Positions 26,559-34,973 of a stretch of DNA of 64,000 bases are shown in pieces. Below the pieces are notes generated by a model. It searched no databases and had not been told where the DNA came from. It saw nothing but the letters and a program-made list of their open reading frames with translations. The position numbers were made by a program, and so were the translations under genes. Each line of letters begins with the position of its first letter. The stretch's first letter is position 1. Origin of the DNA: Candidatus Helarchaeota archaeon (GTDB lineage: Archaea; Asgardarchaeota; Lokiarchaeia; Helarchaeales; HEL-GB-A); NCBI GenBank assembly GCA_013375455.1, contig JABXJT010000007.1, forward strand, positions 31,649-95,648, in the 5' to 3' direction.

Positions 26559-26599
26559 TTAATGTCGTAAAAAAAGGGAGAGGAAGTGTATTGGATTAA

Positions 26600-27085
26600 T
26601 TATTCCTTTTCTTCGGTCTCGGCTTCCTTGACTTCCATATCTGTAAGTTCTTTGTGCTCTTCGATTTCAACTTTCTTAGGGAGTTTGGGTTCCTTCTTTG
26701 GGATGCGTAGTGTTAATAGACCATCTTTGAGGTCCGCTTTGATCTCTTCATGAGTGATATTTTCCGGAATGCGGAGAGAACGGCAGAACGATCGGTGAGA
26801 TCGCTCTTTATAGATGTAACCTGCTTTTTCCTCGTCTTTTTTCTCTTCATGTTCCGAAAAGATAGTTAGCATGTCATTTTTAATTTCAATATTGACCTCT
26901 TCTTTCGAGTATCCTGGCACTTCTGCCGTGATGATGTAATTGCCTTCTTCCTCTTTAATGTCCAATTTAGGAAAGGTCATTCGTGGAATTCGCATGAGAG
27001 TAAAATCGGGAACATCCCAGAAATCATCGAAAAAGTCATTTAAAATTCTAAATGGCCAATATCTGCTTCTTCTTATAATGCTCAT
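26600..27085 (-). CDS. hsp20: Small heat shock protein, Hsp20/alpha-crystallin family
   Basis: 161 residues. The alpha-crystallin domain runs from about 46 to 140, with KLDIKEEEGNYIITAEVPGY at its start. AGYIYKERSHRSFCRSLRIPE lies in the middle, and the GLLTLRIPK (GxLxVxIP-type) motif is near the end. The short N-terminal arm is aromatic-rich (FFDDFWDVPDF) and the tail is acidic. Such proteins form oligomers that hold unfolding proteins in a refoldable state. A promoter with TATA element and two small inverted repeats lies upstream; GAGGTG precedes the start. Confidence 0.93.
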   Translation of the reverse strand: MSIIRRSRYWPFRILNDFFDDFWDVPDFTLMRIPRMTFPKLDIKEEEGNYIITAEVPGYSKEEVNIEIKNDMLTIFSEHEEKKDEEKAGYIYKERSHRSFCRSLRIPENITHEEIKADLKDGLLTLRIPKKEPKLPKKVEIEEHKELTDMEVKEAETEEKE

Positions 27086-27117
27086 TATACCAACACCTCT
27101 ATTTTCATTTTAATTTG

Positions 27118-27175
27118 ATCTCAAAGACATGAGATTTCTTTTGGATCAAAAATCCAACATTAAATTTAAATATAA
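27118..27175 (-). promoter_or_regulatory. hsp20 promoter with two inverted repeats
   Basis: Reading towards hsp20, an A/T-rich TATA-like block (27161-27175) is followed by TTGGAT-N5-ATCCAA (27141-27157) and ATCTCA-N6-TGAGAT (27118-27135). The second repeat falls where transcription should begin, a position typical of archaeal repressor operators. Heat-shock control is inferred. Confidence 0.45.
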
Positions 27176-27200
27176 CGTTTTGTGACTAACAAAATTTGTT

Positions 27201-27284
27201 ATTTATCTACTCAAAATTTATAGGAGAAATTTGCTCATACTTGAAGAGAATTGTGTCTAGGGGGGATAGTCATACTCCAAAAGG
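27201..27284. repeat. 84-bp direct repeat, copy A
   Basis: The first 60 bases match 29761-29820 at 55 positions, and the CTCCAAAAG end is also shared. The copies have the same orientation and lie 2,560 bp apart. Confidence 0.8.
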
Positions 27285-27497
27285 GATTTTGAACCCTTTT
27301 ATGAATTTGATGATTCAATTAAGTATCGTATGTAAACCTACGATTCCTTTAACTTGTTTTAAATTACTAAAATATCTTAACTCAAAATTGATCTTTGGGA
27401 CTGATAAATTGATAATTAACTATTTATCTAATTGGAGAAAAAATAAATGTTGGAGTGATTAAAAACGCGGAAAAAACATTTAATTTTAATATCAATT

Positions 27498-28802
27498 ATG
27501 GTAGTCTTGTGTTTTTTTCCGCTGATTACAAGTAATTTATTGAGTTACACTCAGATTTCAAAATATGATACTGAGATTAGCTTAAATTCTACAGAAATTT
27601 CAGAAGTATCCACTGCATTTTTCGCGCAAGATACTGATTTTGAATCTAGTCAATTTATACATGAAGCGATTGTCGCTGATAACGAAGAGAACGGAATTCC
27701 AAATCTCAATCTCTTAATCAACGGATCCAATCCGGGTCAACACGGATATCATATTGGAGAATATAAGAGATGGGCTTCCATTGGATGGGGTGCCATGTAT
27801 CCTTTCACCAATCTGGAATTAGGTGACCTTAATGGTGATAATTTCCTTGATAGACTGTTAAATAATGATTCGTTACTTCAGTTAAAGATTCATACTGGTG
27901 ATAAATATGATGCATACGGCTCCTCTTCAAATACTACCACCAAAAATTTTCCATTGAACTCCCTCATTGATGTAAAACTTGCCCAATTCTCTCAGAACGA
28001 TAGATTTGACGTCATAACCCTGACGACTCCTGGAAACATTTCTGGGTTCTATTATAATGGAAGTCTAGTCAAATATGACGAGTTTCAGCTAACGGTGGCT
28101 GCAAATCCAATTAACGGTTCATTGATGAGAGTTTTTGACATAGATAACGCGCAACCAGCCATGAACGAAGTATTAATCCACGGAATCAATCCCGTTACGA
28201 ATAACACCTACATTTTTCTCGTTCGAAATCAAACCGCTACGACCTTTGATGCCAATCCGTATTATTTTCAACTTTTTAATGACACTCTTTTCAAGGATTT
28301 TACAGTGGTGGATGTCAACGAAGATTCAAGAAAGGATGTTGTAGCCGTGAATGAGAATGGAATCTATTTTTATTTACAAAATGCGTCGAATGAATTTCCA
28401 AGCGAACCTTCAAAGCAAATTAATGGTAATTACGTAAAGCTTGAATTTGGAGACTTAGATGGCAACGATTTACTTGATTTGGTAGTGTTAGATAATTTTA
28501 GTTTAGTGAGGATATTCTACGATTTAGAAATAAGTCAGGCACCTAATATCAATCCAGATTCTACCTTGATAACCACCGGAATTGCCACTGATTTCGTGAT
28601 CGCAGATTTGGATGATCCTTCTACATGGGAAACCGACTCTTTGATGGATGTTGGCGTGGTAGTCAAAATTGGAACCGTCTATAAATTTATAATGTTTTAT
28701 CAGCGCTCTCAAGTTAGTGCTTGGTGGATATGGTTGATCATAATTCCCCCTGCAGTCTTGATACCAATCCTGATCTATTATCGCCGGCGGAAAAAAAAGT
28801 AA
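27498..28802 (+). CDS. Surface FG-GAP/VCBS-like repeat protein with C-terminal membrane anchor
   Basis: 434 residues. A hydrophobic N-terminus (MVVLCFFPLITSNLL) looks like a signal peptide core. The preceding in-frame codons (27459-27497) would encode a matching basic region (LKTRKKHLILISI) but contain no usual start codon. Several Asp-rich loops (GDLNGDNFLD, VDVNEDSRKDVV, GDLDGNDLLDLVV) match calcium-binding FG-GAP beta-propeller repeats. The C-terminus has a membrane helix (WWIWLIIIPPAVLIPILIYY) followed by RRRKKK. It is likely exposed outside the cell. Role unknown, possibly adhesion. Confidence 0.75.
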   Translation: MVVLCFFPLITSNLLSYTQISKYDTEISLNSTEISEVSTAFFAQDTDFESSQFIHEAIVADNEENGIPNLNLLINGSNPGQHGYHIGEYKRWASIGWGAMYPFTNLELGDLNGDNFLDRLLNNDSLLQLKIHTGDKYDAYGSSSNTTTKNFPLNSLIDVKLAQFSQNDRFDVITLTTPGNISGFYYNGSLVKYDEFQLTVAANPINGSLMRVFDIDNAQPAMNEVLIHGINPVTNNTYIFLVRNQTATTFDANPYYFQLFNDTLFKDFTVVDVNEDSRKDVVAVNENGIYFYLQNASNEFPSEPSKQINGNYVKLEFGDLDGNDLLDLVVLDNFSLVRIFYDLEISQAPNINPDSTLITTGIATDFVIADLDDPSTWETDSLMDVGVVVKIGTVYKFIMFYQRSQVSAWWIWLIIIPPAVLIPILIYYRRRKKK

Positions 28803-28939
28803 TCTTACGCGACAATCAAGTTGATGAGTTAGTAAAAAGCAAAAAATATACCATAGAATTGCATTGCAAGTGAAAGAGATAGTTATTAATAAAAGTGAGT
28901 TTAAGAATAATTGAATTAGACTAAAAATTAGATATCAAC

Positions 28940-29518
28940 ATGCCAAGAAATAAAAAACCAAGGAAAATTGCCACCATAATCCTGGTTATTGGACTTGCCA
29001 TTGCCGCACCCATGATGATAATATATATTCACCAAGGCGTGCTCGTTTTCAGTGTAAATCAAGCCTCGGAAGATTATTTTACGTCAAAAGTACTGGTCCC
29101 GGGGGAGGAGAAAAGGTTTCCAATTGGATTCTTCTTCCTCCCTATTGAACAAATCGGGTGCGGGTTATACATAAATTCGCCAAATGTTCCAAATTGCTTG
29201 GTAACCCTTCATGATCAATGGACTGGAGAAATTTTTCTACTCTTTAATATTAGTTCGGGAACGGGCATCATATTTGGAGGGGGTCATATTTCCTCTTCTG
29301 AACTTGGGCCTGTTGGGGATTATTACCTACTTATCAAAAATAACGGCTCAAATAGTTTCACCATTGATTCATTTTTTACTCAGATATCGATGGACACCTC
29401 TTTTTATATCTCCTTCGTACTGGTGATGGTTGGAGGACTTATTATTCTTTGTATAGGTCTTTTTCTGAGAGCACATTCTCTACCTTGGAAAGGTGAGAAG
29501 CGCGAGCCGAATGAATAA
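28940..29518 (+). CDS. Membrane protein with two helices flanking an external domain
   Basis: 192 residues. It has a basic start (MPRNKKPRK), a first helix at about 11-30, an outside beta-rich domain of about 120 residues (VNCLVTLHD-like strands, FTIDSFFTQIS), a second helix at about 158-177, and a short charged tail. No family is recognised. It sits in the same direction behind the FG-GAP protein, inside the segment bounded by the direct repeats. Confidence 0.65.
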   Translation: MPRNKKPRKIATIILVIGLAIAAPMMIIYIHQGVLVFSVNQASEDYFTSKVLVPGEEKRFPIGFFFLPIEQIGCGLYINSPNVPNCLVTLHDQWTGEIFLLFNISSGTGIIFGGGHISSSELGPVGDYYLLIKNNGSNSFTIDSFFTQISMDTSFYISFVLVMVGGLIILCIGLFLRAHSLPWKGEKREPNE

Positions 29519-29846
29519 TTGCATTATATACCAGATAATATTTTTATATCATGCCGGTATCAGATCAGTCGGTGGAGTGTTGCAATTGGACGTTTTACGG
29601 GAGCAGTTCTCCGAGCGAGCCATACAGGACGTGACGGCTCTCATCGAGATCTTCCTGATCTTCTTCGGTATCCAGGCAGGGATGCCCTTTAACGCGTTGA
29701 ACGTGCTGCCTAACCCCCTTTCTTACAGCCCAGTTGACTATTTCTAACCATTTATTTTGTATTTATCTACTCAAAATTTATAGGAGAAAATTGCTCGTAC
29801 TTGAAGAGAATTCTGTGTAAGTGGGAGAAAATTTCTCCAAAAGTTT
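29519..29846. other. Intergenic region with a GC-richer fragment and repeat copy B
   Basis: Bases 29560-29740 are clearly richer in G/C than the surroundings. They are open in one plus-strand frame (VLREQFSERAIQDVTALIEIF) and largely open on the minus strand. They look like a fragment of a transferred gene, but I cannot name it. Copy B of the direct repeat follows. Confidence 0.4.
29761..29844. repeat. 84-bp direct repeat, copy B
   Basis: Copy B of the repeat at 27201-27284. It ends three bases before the stop codon of the minus-strand longin-like gene. Confidence 0.8.
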
Positions 29847-31592
29847 TTAGGAATGTATTTTATGTTCATGTAGGAAAATTTCATTTAAAAGATGAATGGA
29901 TTCAGATTGTCTCTTAGTAAAGGGAGCTACATTTCCATTAAAATTAATGATTTCATTTTCAAATCGAGATTCCCAATAATTCAAAGCAAAAGTTAATAAT
30001 TCTTTCAAACGAGGGGAAGGAGATGTTTTGAGAAATAGACATGATTTAACATGATTACCATCTGCAAAAAATATAGTAGAACCACCATATTGTATCTCTT
30101 TTAACCCTTTGGAGTTGCTAAAACTACTGCCAAAACTATCGATTGCAGAAATTAAACCTGAAATTAAATCCGTATCTGGAGATTCGGTAGTCCAATTCAT
30201 GGAAAAAAGGCGCATTCCTTTTCTTTTATGGATAAAAAGGAGATATTGCAAATTTAATAAATCATTATCAACTAATTCTAGACTTACTGGCTGAGTGGGA
30301 TAACTGTTTTTTCCAAAAATCGCATATCTTTTAGGCTTGTCTTGAAATTTCTTGTCAAACGTGTATTTAGAAAATTTTCGTTGCGTGTCAAGCGGTCTTA
30401 AGGGGAATTGTAAGCTATTTTTCAATTCATTTTCCTTTTGTTTCTCTATGGTGGAAGAATCGCGCCCTTTTACAAGTGAATAGATAACGCCATGGAATGG
30501 ATCAATGACATATAACCAAGCGTCAATAGCAGCTATATCATTAAGCAATCGGTTTAAACCAATTTTTAAAGCTCCTAAAGGTGTTGTAATAAGGAATTTC
30601 CAATTGCAATAATCAGTTCCCATCAATAATTTCTCGAGTGCTTTTTCATATGAATACATGACTTCATAACCATTCAATAGAATGGCGACGCCTGTTTTAT
30701 TTATAATTCCTTTCTTCGATAGATATAAATCCCAAGGAAATTGTTCATTTGTCGATAAATCATAAGCTTGAAGTTGCGTATCAGCGCAAAAATCGGTAAA
30801 AATATTCAACATTTCATTTTTAGAAATAAAATCAAATTTTGTGAAATAGTGTTCAAAATTTGGATTAGAATATAATAAATACCCACAATAAGCGATTGGA
30901 TTACTAAATTGCGCTTTTAATTCAGGAGAATTAATGTAATTTGATTGAATTTCTTCATAAACTTGTAAAATTAATTCTTTTTTTAGAGCTGATCTGCCTT
31001 TTCTATTTAGTTTTCTAAGAATGGATTCTAAATCTTCAATTGACATATTTTCAACTATTTGAAATGGATCAAAAAATCCAATGAATTTCCTCGCATCTTT
31101 CTCAGAACTATCAAGGAACCAAGAAATCGCAGTATCGATTTTTCGTTGTAGGAGATCAGGATGCTCAAGGTGAATGGCGGTTTGCTTTGTTACAATGAGA
31201 TCAGATAAAGCTCTTATTCTTTGTAATTTTTTACTAAAAGAGGCTTCCATTTTTTTAGAAGTTGATTGATTTATTGGAGTTGGCGTCGTTGAATGGCGTG
31301 TTACTGGAAGTGATTTTAGTGCTGAAGGTTTATGCCGACCATCTATTAGTATTTCTGGCTCAGCGGGAGCATTTCTAGTCATTAATTGAGCACGTATTTC
31401 TTTGGCGCGCTGATTAAAATGTTCTGCTGTTTCAAAGTCGCCTATTTTACGAGAAATTTCAGCGATTCTAGAAAAAATCTCTGGAAGCAATTCGTAATCA
31501 TCCGCTTCATAAAGAGTTTCTGCCTGCTCCATGAGATCCGTCATTTCAACGAGTAATTTTTCTTTCTCTTTCGGTAACCCATACTCCACCAA
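29847..31592 (-). CDS. Large cytosolic protein with helical N-terminus and longin/roadblock-like C-terminal domain
   Basis: 581 residues. The first 75 residues are helical (TPR-like AETLYEADDYELLPEIFSRI). A Ser/Thr/Pro-rich linker covers about 80-115, and a helical and alpha/beta middle follows. The C-terminal 130 residues run YLLFIHKRKGMRLFSMNW, then LISGLISAIDSF, IQYGGSTIFFADGNH and FALNYWESRFENEI. This strand-strand-helix-strand-helix order matches longin/roadblock-like domains common in Asgard archaea. No membrane segment is present. It may be a GTPase regulator or trafficking-like factor (inference). Confidence 0.6.
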   Translation of the reverse strand: MVEYGLPKEKEKLLVEMTDLMEQAETLYEADDYELLPEIFSRIAEISRKIGDFETAEHFNQRAKEIRAQLMTRNAPAEPEILIDGRHKPSALKSLPVTRHSTTPTPINQSTSKKMEASFSKKLQRIRALSDLIVTKQTAIHLEHPDLLQRKIDTAISWFLDSSEKDARKFIGFFDPFQIVENMSIEDLESILRKLNRKGRSALKKELILQVYEEIQSNYINSPELKAQFSNPIAYCGYLLYSNPNFEHYFTKFDFISKNEMLNIFTDFCADTQLQAYDLSTNEQFPWDLYLSKKGIINKTGVAILLNGYEVMYSYEKALEKLLMGTDYCNWKFLITTPLGALKIGLNRLLNDIAAIDAWLYVIDPFHGVIYSLVKGRDSSTIEKQKENELKNSLQFPLRPLDTQRKFSKYTFDKKFQDKPKRYAIFGKNSYPTQPVSLELVDNDLLNLQYLLFIHKRKGMRLFSMNWTTESPDTDLISGLISAIDSFGSSFSNSKGLKEIQYGGSTIFFADGNHVKSCLFLKTSPSPRLKELLTFALNYWESRFENEIINFNGNVAPFTKRQSESIHLLNEIFLHEHKIHS

Positions 31593-31718
31593 TTAAACAT
31601 CCTCAAACTTCTAAAAAAATCATTTTTCGTTAATTTTAGGTTCTTTTAGATCTTATATTTACTTTGTTATTATAATTTTAGACAACAAATCCTTCCTTAC
31701 ATTTTAATTTAATCTATT

Positions 31719-33005
31719 TTATGAGAGGCGATAGTAATCGGATTTTTTCCGAAGCCGTCGTTTTGATTTCCGATGGCGATAGGTTCTGTCGGTGAAGATA
31801 AAGATCTTATCACCCGGCGTGGCAGGCTCAGTCAGTTCTGTCTCTACTGAGATTGGGGTATTTTTCGTAGCGGGAGGTGTAATGGAAACTTTTTCTCCAT
31901 CGATCATAATTTTATTGAGGATCTGATTAAAATAGGTATCTGAACTCTTTGGTCCCATTATGGTCACTTCATCACCCACCCGTAATTTCCCATTTGTCAA
32001 TTGAATTAATGCCATTCGTGATTCAGGAGAATATTTTTTAACAGTCCCAAGCTTTATCATGCGGTAATGCGAGAGATTAGACGGGGATTTATGTTGGTGA
32101 TCCTTCTCAGTGGGTCGCCCGAAATAAAATCCCGTAGTGAACCCACGATTATAGACTTTTTTGAGTTCTTTAATCCACCGTTTCACTTTTTTATTCGAGA
32201 AAATACCCTCGTAGTGGGCCTCGATGGCTTCGCGATAGGTTTTCGTGACGACTTCCACGTAATGGGGATCGCGCATGCGTCCTTCAATTTTAAAACAGTC
32301 TATATCGGCCTCAATAAGTTTCGGAACGTGGGCAACCATGCAGAGGTCCCGGGAGTTGAGAAATCGCTCTCCATTATAGATATATTCTTTGTTCGTTTCA
32401 TCATAGACCCACCACTGCCTGCGACAGGGTTGGGTGCATTCCCCGCGGTTCGCTGATTTGCCTTCGATATCCTGAGAGAAGTAGCACCGCCCCGAGATGG
32501 AGGTACACATGGCTCCATGCACGAACACCTCAATCTCGGCCGTGGTCAGTTTAGATTTGATTTCTTTTATTTGTTCAAGCGAACATTCCCGGGCGAGAAT
32601 GATGCGGGTGCCCCCTAATTGTTCATAGAATTTGGCAGCCGTCGAATTGGACACGTTACACTGCGTTGAAATGTGAAACTCCAACCCCACTTCCTTTGCA
32701 AATTGAATGGTTGCGAAATCATGGACGATAACGGCATCGATTTCCGCTTTTTTTGCTTTTTCTAACAAATTTTGGAGTTTTGATAGTTCTTTTTCATAAA
32801 TTACAATGTTCGTGGCGAGTATCGCCAACTTTCCATTCTCGTGCAAGAGTTTGGTTACTTTCGGAAGATCTTGCTCTTTGAAATTATCAGCTTGCATCCG
32901 CATGTTGAAGGATTGCACGCCAAAATAAAAGGAATCCGCGTAGGGAAGTGCCGCTTTAATTACTTTCAGGTTTTTGGCAGGTGCAAGTAGTTTTACTTTG
33001 TGCAT
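31719..33005 (-). CDS. Peptidase U32 family protein (RlhA/TrhP-like)
   Basis: 428 residues. A TIM-barrel N-terminus (LLAPAKNLKVIKAAL, YFGVQSFNMR) leads to EVFVHGAMCTSISGRCYFS, the U32 signature with paired Cys. NRGECTQPCRRQW and LNSRDLCMV complete the four-Cys set. A C-terminal beta domain carries VGDEVTIMGPK. Bacterial relatives are now known as RNA hydroxylation factors rather than peptidases, so a tRNA or rRNA modification role is likely. Confidence 0.88.
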   Translation of the reverse strand: MHKVKLLAPAKNLKVIKAALPYADSFYFGVQSFNMRMQADNFKEQDLPKVTKLLHENGKLAILATNIVIYEKELSKLQNLLEKAKKAEIDAVIVHDFATIQFAKEVGLEFHISTQCNVSNSTAAKFYEQLGGTRIILARECSLEQIKEIKSKLTTAEIEVFVHGAMCTSISGRCYFSQDIEGKSANRGECTQPCRRQWWVYDETNKEYIYNGERFLNSRDLCMVAHVPKLIEADIDCFKIEGRMRDPHYVEVVTKTYREAIEAHYEGIFSNKKVKRWIKELKKVYNRGFTTGFYFGRPTEKDHQHKSPSNLSHYRMIKLGTVKKYSPESRMALIQLTNGKLRVGDEVTIMGPKSSDTYFNQILNKIMIDGEKVSITPPATKNTPISVETELTEPATPGDKIFIFTDRTYRHRKSKRRLRKKSDYYRLS

Positions 33006-33101
33006 AAGATACCCAATTTTTCTAATACAGGAAACCTCTAAAATTCTATGGAAAAAATCTAAGAATACCGTGAAAACTAATTTTAATAAGGTGGATAAAA
33101 A

Positions 33102-33404
33102 ATGAGTTTTATGACTAATACTCTTAAAAAGATAATTTTAAAACATATAGATAAATCAATGAAAAATCTTGACAATAGGGGCAGTCAAACCATATATGAG
33201 TTTAATAAATTTAAGGACTGGTGTCAAAGGACGAAAACAGAGTTAGCCAAGATGGATCGAGAGACTACTAGGGAGGAACGTCAGGCTATGGCAAATAGAT
33301 TTGAGGAAATAAACCGAAAAGCAACAGAATACGTGCATGTGCTCAATTCAGCTCTGAGAGTAATAAGGGAAATGAGTGATGCTATAATTCAAAATATTAA
33401 ATAA
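33102..33404 (+). CDS. Small helical protein resembling type III secretion needle subunit (SctF)
   Basis: 100 residues, two long helices. The C-terminal helix (about 68-100) ends in LNSALRVIREMSDAIIQNIK. Against PrgI-type needle subunits (SNTVKVFKDIDAAIIQNFR as I recall it) this shares the AIIQN core, the hydrophobic spacing and the exact end of the chain. The turn before the helix (INRKATEY) also compares with YscF (INKWSV). No signal peptide. AAGGTGGA precedes this start and that of the next gene, so they are likely co-transcribed. A single short helix is weak evidence, so homology is unproven. Confidence 0.55.
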   Translation: MSFMTNTLKKIILKHIDKSMKNLDNRGSQTIYEFNKFKDWCQRTKTELAKMDRETTREERQAMANRFEEINRKATEYVHVLNSALRVIREMSDAIIQNIK

Positions 33405-33437
33405 ATAACGATTATTGAATACTGATAAGGTGGAAAT

Positions 33438-34934
33438 ATGAAAATTAAACAAAAATTATCGATTATGACGCTCTTTCTAATCTGTATGATTTTATTCTTA
33501 CCTCTCTTATTACCAGTCGTCGTTGCTTGGGATGACAATGGAACCCATTTGTGCCCACAAGCAGAAGGTCAATATAATCCACAACTTTGCAGCGATGGCG
33601 CCGGCGGAGCAATCGTTGTTTGGATGGATCATAGATTATTATCCTATAATAACCTCTATGCCCAACGAATCGATTCGACAGGACGTATTCTATGGAGTTC
33701 CAGCGGGATTCGTGTCGCATTTGCGGCGGGGGAACAAGATTTCCCCAAAATTGTTAGTGATGGGGTAGGTGGGGCTATAATAGTATGGAGGGATCATAGA
33801 GCTGGGCCTATGGCGATCTATGCTCAACGAATTAATTCCGTGGGAAACAGACTGTGGTCCTCTAATGGGTCGGAAGTTCGCGCAGCTATCGGCTTAAATA
33901 TTTGGATGTACGATATTGAAATTTGTAGTGATGACGAAAATGGTGCTATTATTGTTTGGCGGCAGCGCAAGACAGCGTCAAGTTCGAATTATGATCTCTA
34001 TGCACAGCGAATTAATGCAACAGGCGATATACAGTGGGATTCTAATGGGATATTGATTTGTAATGCTACTAATAATCGAGTGGACAACCAGATTTGTATT
34101 GATGGGGACGGTGGCGCCATTATCACCTGGCGCGACAACAGGGGCGGAGGCCAGGGTATCTACGCGCAGCGGGTCAATTCCTTTGGAACACCGCAATGGA
34201 CCCTGAATGGAACTGTTATATGTAATGAAATAGGCGTGCAAGAAGTGCCCCAAATTGTGTATGATAACGAGAGCGGTGCGATTGTGGCCTGGGAAGATTC
34301 GAGAGCTGGAGGAAACTTTGGTATTTACGGCCAGCGAATTAATTCTTCCGGAGATGCACAATGGATTGCGAATGGCACGGCCATCTCTAATTTACCCTCT
34401 TATAAAGAAGGAATAGCGTTTACCCAAGTCGCAAACAACAGTTTTATTCTCGCATGGATGGATGCGAGAAGTGGAATTTATGCAGAAATCTACGCTCAGA
34501 GGATTAATTTATCTGGAGACGCACAATGGTTTCCTAATGGGACGGCGATCTACACAAATATTAATTCTGGGGATTGGATTAGAATCTGCAGTGACGGGCT
34601 TGGGGGAGCTATTATGGCATGGTATGACTATCGAGGTAGTACTCAAGACCTTTATGCTCAGCGCGTAAATTCGGAAGGAGAATCACAGTGGGCCACTAAT
34701 GGAACTGCAGTCTGCACCGCAACCGGAGGTCAAATGTGGCACGAACTGGTAAACAATGCCCCTGGGCGTGCAATCGTCGTTTGGGAAGATACCAGAGTTT
34801 CATCTGATATCTACGCGCTAGGGCTCGGAATTCCAGGAGAATCTCCCGAGGGCATTCCAGGATTTGGATTGTTCCTTGTTTTAATTAGTCTATTGGCGTT
34901 AGTTTATTTGATAAAACTGAAAAAACCAATTTAA
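33438..34934 (+). CDS. Secreted beta-propeller-like repeat protein with PGF-CTERM-like anchor
   Basis: 498 residues. A signal peptide occupies about 1-30. Seven full repeats of about 55 residues plus one partial follow, each with the core GGAIxVWxDxRxG, (I/L)YAQR(I/V)NSxG and QWxxNGTAI. This would suit an eight-bladed propeller. The end is GIPGFGLFLVLISLLALVYL then KLKK, resembling archaeal PGF-CTERM-type sorting tails. The protein is therefore probably displayed on the cell surface. It lies 33 bases behind the needle-like gene. Confidence 0.75.
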   Translation: MKIKQKLSIMTLFLICMILFLPLLLPVVVAWDDNGTHLCPQAEGQYNPQLCSDGAGGAIVVWMDHRLLSYNNLYAQRIDSTGRILWSSSGIRVAFAAGEQDFPKIVSDGVGGAIIVWRDHRAGPMAIYAQRINSVGNRLWSSNGSEVRAAIGLNIWMYDIEICSDDENGAIIVWRQRKTASSSNYDLYAQRINATGDIQWDSNGILICNATNNRVDNQICIDGDGGAIITWRDNRGGGQGIYAQRVNSFGTPQWTLNGTVICNEIGVQEVPQIVYDNESGAIVAWEDSRAGGNFGIYGQRINSSGDAQWIANGTAISNLPSYKEGIAFTQVANNSFILAWMDARSGIYAEIYAQRINLSGDAQWFPNGTAIYTNINSGDWIRICSDGLGGAIMAWYDYRGSTQDLYAQRVNSEGESQWATNGTAVCTATGGQMWHELVNNAPGRAIVVWEDTRVSSDIYALGLGIPGESPEGIPGFGLFLVLISLLALVYLIKLKKPI

Positions 34935-34944
34935 AGATATTTTC

Positions 34945-34954
34945 CTCTTTTTTT
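34945..34954 (+). terminator. T-tract between convergent genes
   Basis: A T-rich run shortly after the surface repeat gene and before the end of the convergent dehydratase-like gene. It is a likely terminator for the plus-strand transcript. Confidence 0.4.
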
Positions 34955-34973
34955 ACAATTAATCTTTCTTGAA

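Larger units (their letters stand above)
26047..26599. other. Intergenic region with tandem repeat, palindrome and a possible gene remnant
   Basis: No intact gene in 553 bases. A short open frame ending at 26407 (YYEDIIRATSMRLAHEDDEL) begins after an in-frame TGA and has a protein-like composition, so it may be a decayed coding fragment. A 23-bp period repeat lies at 26445-26485 and a near-perfect palindrome at 26537-26558. Confidence 0.45.

Noticed and set aside
27196..27462. 88-codon ORF on the plus strand overlapping repeat copy A
   Set aside because: TTG start, no ribosome binding site, no family resemblance. The matching frame at repeat copy B runs on only briefly into a gene end, so it is probably a by-product of the repeat.
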